A program made the position numbers and the translations under genes. Positions 9,735 to 18,750 of a stretch of DNA of 23,210 nucleotides are shown here, piece after piece. Origin of the DNA: Chromera velia (taxonomy: Eukaryota > Sar > Chromeraceae); assembly GCA_018398765.1 (NCBI GenBank), contig JAHBMJ010002059.1:1-23210 (forward strand), given 5' to 3'. The notes beneath the pieces are model-generated. The model ran no database searches. It saw only the letters and a program-made list of their open reading frames with translations, and was not told the DNA's origin. Numbering within the stretch: the first letter of the stretch is position 1; every line of letters starts with the position of its first letter.

Positions 9735-10200
9735 AGAGCGTTGGCTCCCACTCAAGGGTGCGGCAGGGTGTGGAAGACAGAGGTGATAAAATCTTTGAAG
9801 ACTTTGCCTGCATCAGACAAGCCATAGACGGCCTTGTGGAGGACCTAGAGAAACCGCCCATAGTCCGGCTTGTCCGGGTAGTCGGAAGGAGGGATGGTGG
9901 CGAGGGGGGGATGATCAAGAGGAACGGGGCTTGCAGGTATGTCCGTATGACATCGGTCTTCTCTAGGGCCTTCTGAAGGGAGAAGTCGATGCTCGATGCC
10001 CCGATGTTTGCAGGCGTCCAATGCAATCTGCAGCACAATGTGAACAGCTTCTGGGAGGCAGAGGCGTATGGCTTCTGAGAGATCTGCTTGCCGTTAATGA
10101 TGGTACATGTTTTGAACTTCCGCATGCCGTTGTCCTGAAGCTTTTCGGTACTTCTCGGTGCGTATACGGAGGAGGGGGATATGTCGAGGAATGCTTCTCA
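9735..10200 (-). pseudogene. Ty1/copia-type reverse transcriptase relic
   Basis: Conserved pieces of the copia polymerase domain (RVT_2) appear in order on the minus strand but in alternating frames. PEAVHIVLQIALDA is followed by GASSIDFSLQKALEKTDVIR and TYLQAP in a second frame. Then the first frame returns with PPSDYPDKPDYGRFL, a TAG at 9845-9847, and VLHKAVYGLSDAGKVFKDF. The last block matches the family signature of a leucine-rich approach, K-A-x-YGL and a downstream aromatic residue. At least two frameshifts and two stops (9845, and a TGA after TLPHP) make it non-functional. The YxDD active-site block, RNase H, integrase and LTRs are not recognisable in the flanks. It is an old fragment unrelated to the Gag relic at the left end. 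Confidence 0.75.
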
Positions 10201-10571
10201 GGACCTTAAGTTAGAGATCGGAGTCCTGATGTAAACCTTCCAATCGATCTATCCCTGATCCTCCTTCTGGTCTGCAAAATAAACAAGCTGATTGGAAGCA
10301 GAACACAGATGTTTATATCTGAGCGCCCCTTCTATATGATTTGAAACAACATATTTACAAATGTGAATGTAGGGGTACGCTGTTTTGTAAGGGGCGTATG
10401 CTAAGCGAATTAATTTGTGAAGCGCGTAAGTCCTCATCCGGATCCTTAAATGCTGCGCACATCTGCACGCGCCACTGCTGGTCGGCTTGCCTCACAAATA
10501 TCCATCTTTTTATACTTCTCTCTTTGGCTGATCCTGGCTTGCCTCTTCTATTAGTGATCTATGCATAAAAC
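10201..10571. other. Intergenic stretch between copia relic and first MITE
   Basis: No gene or clear repeat recognised. It ends with CATAAAAC (10564-10571), the left target duplication of the first MITE. Confidence 0.45.
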
Positions 10572-10820
10572 AACCTCCCTAAACCTAACTACCACTTAAA
10601 AGTTCAGGCCGCATTTTTGGATAAGCTTGAATTTAAAGTCCGCGCTGTAGGTGCGGATCATTTATGGTGTCTTAAAAGCCAAAGCCGCATATCTGGACGG
10701 TGTCTTAACCATCTATAACCATCTACGCCGCAGGCGTGGACGGTCTCTTGAAAAAAGATGCCGCAGATAGAGATGATCTTGATTATATTTTTTAAAGTAG
10801 CACTTAAGTTTAGGGAGGTT
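10572..10820. mobile_element. MITE copy 1, 249 bp, with 8-bp target site duplication
   Basis: The element starts AACCTCCCTAAACCTAACTA and ends with the imperfect inverted match, whose last bases are GTTTAGGGAGGTT. The outer 13 bases are perfect and the similarity continues to about 26 bases. It is flanked by an exact direct repeat CATAAAAC (10564-10571 and 10821-10828). It has no coding capacity. Inside, the hexamer GCCGCA recurs at 10608, 10684, 10727 and 10760, GGTGTCTTAA occurs twice, and two GC-rich stem-loops are predicted (10639-10657 and about 10719-10743). An 8-bp duplication is typical of hAT-class and some other cut-and-paste transposases, but the ends lack the usual hAT CAG/TAG start, so the superfamily is open. 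Confidence 0.88.
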
Positions 10821-10925
10821 CATAAAACGTTAGAGGTTTTTAAATAAAAACTCTTTTAACAAATATTTTAGTGAGTCTAGTCTGTCTTCAAATAGATTTT
10901 TTAATGTTTGGCATTGTTTACCAGT

Positions 10926-11169
10926 GACTTCCCTGAACCTAACTACCACTTGAAAGTTTAAGCCGCATTTTTAGATAAGCTTAGACAAGCTTAAAAGTCT
11001 GCGCCGCAGGCGCAGATCATTTACGGTGTCTTGAAAGCTAAAGCCGTATATCTAGATGGTGTCTTAACTGTCTACGCCACCGGCGTGAACAGTCTCTTAA
11101 AAAACAATGCCGCAGATAGAGATCATCTTGATTATATTTTTTCAAGTAGCACTTAGGTTCAGGGAGGTT
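10926..11169. mobile_element. MITE copy 2, 244 bp, same family
   Basis: It is collinear with copy 1 over its whole length, in the same orientation, with many point differences and small indels. The left end reads GACTTCCCTGAACCTAACTA, and the right end is its imperfect inverted partner ending CAGGGAGGTT. It is flanked by TTACCAGT (10918-10925) and TTGCCAGT (11170-11177), an 8-bp duplication with one mismatch. The different target sequence shows an independent insertion rather than tandem duplication. It contains a perfect 8-bp-arm hairpin (10998-11016) and a second stem-loop (ACGCC/GGCGT core with CTGT/ACAG outer pairs) equivalent to those of copy 1. Confidence 0.86.
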
Positions 11170-11177
11170 TTGCCAGT

Positions 11178-12126
11178 TATGTACAGTTGTTTAAATTTAT
11201 TTTAAAACTCTCTTAAACACGGGTAGCCTTTGCAAAGGGGACAAACTTTTAGAAAGTTTTTGCCCTGCCCCTCCCCTCTTTTCGTTGTTCTCCCAATCCT
11301 ACTCTACCGCCGTTTGAGAAATAAGCCGCAGTAAAAGTAATTAATGAGCAGTGTTCCTAGATTCAGAACAGACGAAACGAACCGGCACTTTTTGACAGAC
11401 TAGGCTAGATCTGTCCTTCATACACGGGGACATGGCATGCATAACAAAAACCTCAATCATCATTTTCGACACTATTCGACGCACAATTTCGAGTGTACTT
11501 TAGTTTAGCCCCACGCGGCCCGCCGCCCGCGCCTTCGCTAGCGCCTTCAGGCTCAGTCGTTTCAAGTCTGTTTGGCCGCGCCATAGGCGCGGCGTTTCAA
11601 GTTTACTGGAGCTCTATAGTGTCTGAGTGTCATTTTTTCGGGGTTCCGGCCCCCTGGGGGCCACCCCTGGCGAGGGTGCCGAGCTCGCAGTCCGCCCCCC
11701 CCTCCCCCCCCGCGAGGGCCGCGCGGCCTTCGCACAAAAGCCGACCGCCATATGGCCGAGGATCTGATGTGCATGAAATTCACAGGCTGAATCACAGCCG
11801 TCGATCTGATCTTTCGGGAGCTTCGTCGAAAGCAATTAAGAGTGCGCCAAGATAAGAAATGATGCAGCTTGAATTGATCTGTATGGCCTAGATCTGTGAC
11901 CGTTGTCGAATTGACACACTGAACCAGGCACGGAAGAGAGTATATTGAAGTAGAGGAGACGGCAAAGGATTTATCTGTCTCGTCTCCGCAGGAAAGTTGA
12001 AGGTGGCAACTTGACAGCGCCAACAGCGAGACGGGACCCGTTTGGTCATTTGCTTTGCTTTCCTGTTCCTCGAGAAAGGGGAAAGCTGCATTTGCCTGAG
12101 AACGAAAAGATTCGGAGGAAGGAAGA
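11178..12126. promoter_or_regulatory. Upstream region of the HEAT-repeat gene with a GC-rich island
   Basis: No gene seen. At 11505-11760 a sharply GC-rich island interrupts AT-richer surroundings. It includes a perfect hairpin GCCGCGCC-ATA-GGCGCGGC (about 11574-11592) bracketed by two copies of GTTTCAAGT. The final 300 bp before the ATG at 12127 presumably hold the promoter and 5' untranslated region, but no core element stands out. Confidence 0.4.
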
Positions 12127-13428
12127 ATGACCGCAGCCACTGGATTGAAGTCTACCCCTGTCTTGAGAGAAGGTGAGGACTGGTCGGAGGTAGTCCACCC
12201 CTTTCCCCGCTTTTGCTATCTTGGTCTCTCCCTCTATCGCATTTTACGCACAATTTGGTGTCGATGCGCGTCTTTCTCCCTCGTTTTGTTCCTGACTTGC
12301 GGGCCGCACGTGGGACGTCTTTTGTTTGCTTCTCTTCGCGTGGTGACAAGCGTGTTTGCGTGTCTTCACTTTCTCCAGCCCATCTGTTTCCCTGCTCTCT
12401 TCTCTATTTGCCGCTGTCTGTGCAGATGTGGACGACGCACAATCTGCAGGCTGCATTGCGTTGGAGCAGATGAGTGACTCCAGACACCTCACAAGAGAAA
12501 GAGGACAGAGAGCCTTCAGACAAGCCCTTTTGAACGCAGTAAGTCAACTGATAGTAAATTCAGGAAGTTCTACGTAAGCATAGCCATTCCCGCAGTAATG
12601 AGCTGATGTTGTGGAGCGTGCTTTGAAACCACAAAAGATGCGGACAGGGCTGGAGAGGGAAACTTATTGAGAAAAACAGAGGGGGGGGGTGATGATTTCT
12701 CGAAGGGTTTTCCGTTTGATTCCGCCGTCTTGTCTTTCTGCCTCTTGTCTGCCCTCGTTTTTTCTCCTCTTGGGTTGCATTGTCTCTGCTCCTTTTCTGG
12801 TTGTTCCCTCTTCTCTCAATACAGAGCGATCCGGAGAGACGCAAACCCGGGTCGCCTCGTTGTCTGTTCCCTTTTTTACCTTCCCCGTCTCCTCGTGTGG
12901 CCTGTGTCTCTCAGCCTCTCGCCAACTCCTATTTTCCTTCGATTGTACAACCTCATCGCCCCCTCTTCTGTTCTGTGGCTCCTTCAGTGGGAAAAAGTAA
13001 AAGAGGGAAACAAAGACAGAATGAAACGGTTTTTAGCTGGTCTTGTGAATTTATTGCCCTGCTTCTGTCTGATCTGACGAGCAGACGGTTGAAGAACTAG
13101 ACTTGTTGAGCGATGTGGTGCTGGAGCAACTGGACTCCGCAAGCAGCTCATGGGAATCGAGATTTGGTCAGTGGGTTTTTGCGTCTGTCTGTTCGATCTT
13201 GGCCCATCTTTCTTTCTTTCTTTCTTTCTTTCTCTCTTTTCCATCCATCCCTTCTTCTCTTCTTCTCTCGTTCAGAATTCCTTCCTTCAAATTTCCATCA
13301 TTTTCCGTTCTTCCCCGCTTCCTACTTTCTTGTCCTCCCTTCTCCAGTTCTTTCCTTCTCCTCCCTCTCCTTTTATTTGCTTTGCTTTTTCTGCCTGCCT
13401 GCCTGCCTGCCAACCCTTTTTCTTTCGG

Positions 13429-13459
<31 letters not shown>

Positions 13460-13460
13460 C

Positions 13461-13504
<44 letters not shown>

Positions 13505-13535
13505 TTCTTTCTTTCTTTCTTTCTTTCTTTTTTTC

Positions 13536-13566
<31 letters not shown>

Positions 13567-16500
13567 TTTTTCTGTAGGGAATACTTCATCAATTGGTTTT
13601 TGTCCTACCGTCTTTTCATTCTTCTTTTCCGCATGCAAGCCCCTCTTGCGTTCACTCTTGCTTCCTATACTGATAACCCTGTGTCGTGAAACGTCTTTTT
13701 CCTGCAGGTGGTGTCCAAGCAGCAACGACGCTGGTGCAGAAATCTGAACAGTCGGAGTGGAAATTTCATGTTGGTCTGCTGGATTTCCTTCCCCACTTTT
13801 TTCTGTCATGTCTTTATCCGTCGTGCTGTGCGCGGATCCAAATTGCTTTATTCCCGCTTCCTTCCGGGGATCCCTTGACAATTTGCATCCTTCTCTTGGC
13901 CCCTCCTTTCATCCAGCAGGAGTACCCGTCCGTCCAATCATTCAATAAACTCGGGAGTGAAAGAGAAGTAAGTGTCTCTTCATTTCTGTATATCTGCCTG
14001 CCTGCAGGACTCTCTGAGGAATCGGCTCCCTGTGCTGGTGGAGGATCCTGAAGCCAGAGTCAGACAGGCGACAGCAGAACTGATTGGAGCGCTTTGCAGA
14101 CGGGACGGGGGCAGGACGTACGAGCGTCTCGAGATCTGCTTGTTTGACAAAATCCAGAGGGGATTCACCCGCCGCAGAACCAGGGCGCAGCTGGAAAGTG
14201 CAGGGAATGCACCGGAGAGGGTGGAGGTGGGGGGTAGGCAGTCCGCCTGGGTGGTCCCCGACGCTCTACACGATACGGTGAGTGCCTTGAGCCCCTGCCT
14301 CGGATCATATTTGGAAAGCGGGTGTGTCCTTTTTGGTCTTCAGTTGCCGTCGCGTACGCTTCTTGTCCGTGCGCTCTTCATACGTTATTTGTCTGGTCGA
14401 AGGAAAGGCGGTCGGACAGTTTCTCCGAAGGCGATCCCTTCCACGATTTGTCGACTGATTTCAATCGAATGATTCGAGTCACCCCGGGGACACATGCAGT
14501 GCTGCGATCTCGCAGAACACATGGCATGCGCACATGCGCACGCAGCGCGTGAAAGATGAAATGAATACAGAGCTTTACGATTTGGTGAGTACCTTGCTCC
14601 AGACTGCGGGCGCACCGCTTTTCACTCCTCGTCTCAACCCCTTCCTGTCTCTCACCCCCCCCCCAGACACACGGAGAGACAAAGAGAGAACCTGCACGTA
14701 AGCGTGTGTGTTCGTATGTGTGCATGATTGCGGGGGTAAATGCAATATTTGGGTGTTTGTTTAGTGGCTGCAGGAAGGCTGGCGTTCTCTGGAGACCTGT
14801 ATGCTCTGCGTGGAGGGGGCGATGCGGGGCAGCGGGGAGGCGTTCACAAAGTTCCTCTCCGAGAAGCTTCTTACCCTGCTGTGAGTCAATTACTCCTCGC
14901 TGTCTCTTTCGTTCCTCCTTTTCCGTTCGACTCCTTTTTGCACACACTCCACACGTATGATCTTACGCACTCCAGACCGCCAGGCCGACTCGACGAAAAA
15001 AAATTGTCGTTCATCCTTTTTCTGTTGTCTCTCCTCTTTACCAACCGCAGCGAGTCTTCTGATGTGTCTGCCTGAGAGGCTCACTACCCCTCGCCCCTCC
15101 CATCCGCCTCAGTACGCCTTACCTTCCCCTGCTTTGAGCCTTGAATCTCCTTTTTCTGTTCTGCCTGAATCGATGGACAGATTCACAACAACACACTTAA
15201 CTCCGCTCCCTTCTTCCTTCTTTCCAAGACCGCTTTCGACAAGGCACTTTCAAGTTTGACCACTTTTGATTTCGCAGTCACACCTGAACTTCACAACCTC
15301 TTCTTGGTACCTCCTCATCGATTCAATCCTGCCCCCCCTCCCTCTCCCTTCTCAAAATACAGAATCGAGGCATGCAACCACAAAAACAGATTCGTGAGGG
15401 AGATCAGGTCCGTCCGTTTGCCTGTCTGGCCATCTGTCTGAACATTCGAAAGCAAATCCGGCATGAGAAGGGCCGCAGAGGATACTACCGGAACAGCTCT
15501 GTGGCAAACCCCACAAACGAAAGTGGACAAGTAAAAGGGGGGGGAAAAGGACAAGCAACGTACAGTCTGTCTCTCTAGGAAGTGCGCCAACTTTTTTCTT
15601 TTGGAGCATCACACTGAATCAATGAGCATCACAGAAAGAAAAAAAAAAAGTAAGTGACTGTTGTCGGAGGAACGAAGGGGCATATGCAGACATTCTCTTT
15701 TGTTGAATTAATCAGAAGGATCGTGCAGTCTCCCGAATTCGTTTTTTTTTTTTTCTCAATCCTTTGTGGACCCACGGACACTGCCTGCTCAGTGTTTCCA
15801 GCAATCCATCGGCAGGCATCTCGAAGCTTCTGTTTGTCCTGTCGCCATGCTTGTCTCTCCCTGCCTCTCTGCCTCTCCTGCCTCCATTCATTTTGCATCC
15901 TGGGCTGACTTTGGGGAGCCATTGAGTGCAGCTTTCGAGCTCTCGGGACTGCTTGTGGGGTCTGTGAGAGCTCGGTCTTCGAGAGAGAAGTCGGTCCGCT
16001 ATTGGCTCCGGTCTTCGCACAGGGCCTTGCGGACAACTGGTCGCAGGTCTGTCTGTCTGTATTGTTTCTTTGGGTTTGTCGGTTTGTGTGTCTGTTTAGC
16101 CCTTTGTCTTTGTCTTCCTTCGTCTCTGTTGTGACAGAGGCGATGTCTGCGTCTAGAAGTTTGCAGAATCAGGCAGAGGAAGCACTTTTGGCGCTCTCTT
16201 AGTCCATCTACCGGACTCCCTCTCTTTTACTCTGCCCTGCAAGCGTTTTAGCAAAAGGCAGTCTGACTGAGGGACACTGTCTACCCCACTATCTTCGAAA
16301 GAATGAGATCCGTTTCTTGTTCTTCCTCGCTTGCTTCATTCCCTTTTGCTTCAATCACATGTCTCTCCGCTTTAATTTAGTCTCGTTCCACTTCTCCTGC
16401 TTCTTTGACCCTTCTGTTCCCACCTCCCTCCTGCAGGTTCGGTTTGCGTCTGCAGAGGCCACCAGGGCCTTCATGAGGAAGGCCGGGACAACAAAACAGG

Positions 16501-18715
16501 TCGATGACGTTGTGGATTTGTTGGCAGTTGAGGAGTTAGGGTCGTATCCTTTGTTTAAAAAGTGATTGTCCATCCTTTGTTTAAAAAGTGGTTGTCCTTG
16601 TCTTGATTTTCTGCTTGTTGACACCTAGCCGCTTGTGCATATTTAGCCGTAATTTCCCGATAGGCCAAGGCGATCCCTCCGTGCAAGAAAAAAGGAAGAA
16701 GGAAAATAAAAAAAGAATCGCATTGAATCGTCCAATGGACATCAAAGAATCGAGTCAGACAGACATCAAACGGATGGTCACCAAGATTTGTTTTCTCAGT
16801 GGGTCGGGCTGGCTTGATGCGTTTCGGGAAAAGAAACTGATTAGAGAGGAGAGAAGAAAAATCGCCTTTCGTTGTCTCCCCTCTTCCCTTCCAGTAGACA
16901 ATGGCGGGCTTTCTTGAACTGGCCGGGCTGCAGTTCTAATGGTGCAGTTTCTGATCCTTTTGAAGCATCAAAGTGTTTTTTTTTTTAGTTTTCACGGTCT
17001 GTCGGTTTTTTGGGAGAAAGTCCACTTTCTACTTCGTCCTTCACGAAGGCGTGGCAATGTTTTCTTTCTCTTTCTTGTCGTCGTCTGCAGAAATACTTCG
17101 ATATTCTCCTGCCCCCAATGTGCCTGAACAGAAGATACGTGGCAGAGGTCCGTCGGTCGGTCGGTCAGCGCACCATGCAGACAGACATACTGGCTTCAAC
17201 GAGCTTCAGAATGATGAACAGACAAGAATAAAATCCGGGCTGAACTGAATGAGACTACAGGCTGATCTGCTTGTCCCCCTAGCTTTCTGACGGACCCTTT
17301 TGTGCACACTTAAAGACTCTTGATTAAAAAACCGAGGGAAACACAGCCGGCAAGACAGCAGCAGAGGACTGCTCGGAGGAAGTGCGCCTCGGAGAGCAGT
17401 GGAGATTTGCCGACTGATGCGTTTTTTTTTTTTTTTAAGAAAGATGTTCTTGATGAAAAGAGGAAAGTTGGGAATGTCAGCTGCTGTGTCCGCTCCCCCC
17501 CTCTCCATGTTCTCCATACTGCAGGGCGTCAGATCGTATTCTCTCGAGACGTGGAGACAAGTGGTGCCTGCGTCAGGTGAGGGGGAAGGGAAGAGAGTAT
17601 GTTGGGGGTAATCGGGTTGAGTTTTTAGATTGTGGGGACCGGGAGGGGTTGACACCCATCTCTCTTTTGCAGTGATTTCCTCCCCTTGGTTTTTAAAATT
17701 CTGCACGTGAGAATTTCTTTGAAGAACGATATCTTCCCTCTTGTCAGCCTCTCTGCCCTGCAATCCGCCCGCTTTGATTCTTTTCTGGTTTGCATTGAAG
17801 AGGCGAGGAAGCCCCTTCTTTGGCAATTACTGCAGGGGGAGCTCAGCTGCTTCTGGAGTGTCTCGAGGCGACAGTGGACTTTATGGTCGGGGCATGCGAC
17901 GCGCCCAACCACGCAGTGAGAGAGGCAGCGTGCCTGTGTATAGGGGAACTGGCAACGAAAGTTGCACCTGCAGACGTTTCGGGGAGGTTCAACTCGGTCA
18001 TCGTCGGAAAGCTCCTCGAGGCCCTGTGTGAGTGCTTGAATGATGCGTCGTGGCCTGTCCGGGAGGCTGCGTGCGATGCATCGGCGGATTTTGTTTCGGT
18101 CAGTCGGAAAGAGAAGAGACAGACGCGGAACCTTTTTCTTCTTCCTTGTATCAATGTCTCGTTGTGCCTGCCCATCCTGCCCACTCTGGGCATCTATCTA
18201 TCTGTACGTACACGTGCTTGACTGACCTCCTGTTACCCTTTCAGGCGCTCCCCAACTGCGTGGAGAGCTCCATGAGGCTGCGGCTGTACGATTTGTGGAG
18301 GGACTGCTTGTCGGACAACATCCCGAAATTACGAGAGACGGCTGCGAAGGCAATGGGAAAGGGGTGTGCGGCGTTTCCTGTTGAGGTTGGTTGGCTCGTC
18401 TATGTCACAACAACGACTTTCATTCCAACTTTACAGTTGAAAGAAAGCATTTGTATCTGCGCGGTGCACGAAGAGAAAGAAAGATGCAGGCGCTCCCTCC
18501 GGCTTCGTTCGGGCAATTAACTTAAATGCCCCCCATGCTTCTTTCTCTGTGCCCTCCCTCGCCCTCGCACTGGAGGTCTTGTATCCGTGCGTCCGTGTTT
18601 TGCCTCCGCCTGTTTTAGTTAGTTAGTCAGTTAGTTAATTAGTTAGTTACTTACTCAGAGGATGCCTAACCCCAGCTGGAGCGGTAAGCTCCCGGTCGTG
18701 TATGTGTGTGTGTGA

Positions 18716-18750
<35 letters not shown>

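Noticed and set aside
12825-12850. Possible extra exon after a good acceptor (AATACAG), reading SDPERRKP
   Set aside because: No donor restores the phase needed by the next exon at 13085, whereas direct joining of 12538 to 13085 is in phase.
13168-13881. 237-residue minus-strand Lys/Glu/Arg-rich frame and matching plus-strand Phe/Leu/Ser frames
   Set aside because: They derive from the TTTC microsatellite in an intron of the plus-strand gene. Low complexity explains the length.
16500-16564. Longer reading of the exon starting at 16437, through to its in-frame stop
   Set aside because: Ending at the CAG|GTCGAT donor keeps phase with the next exon (KYFDILLPPMCLN); the extension runs into the 26-bp duplication and a stop.
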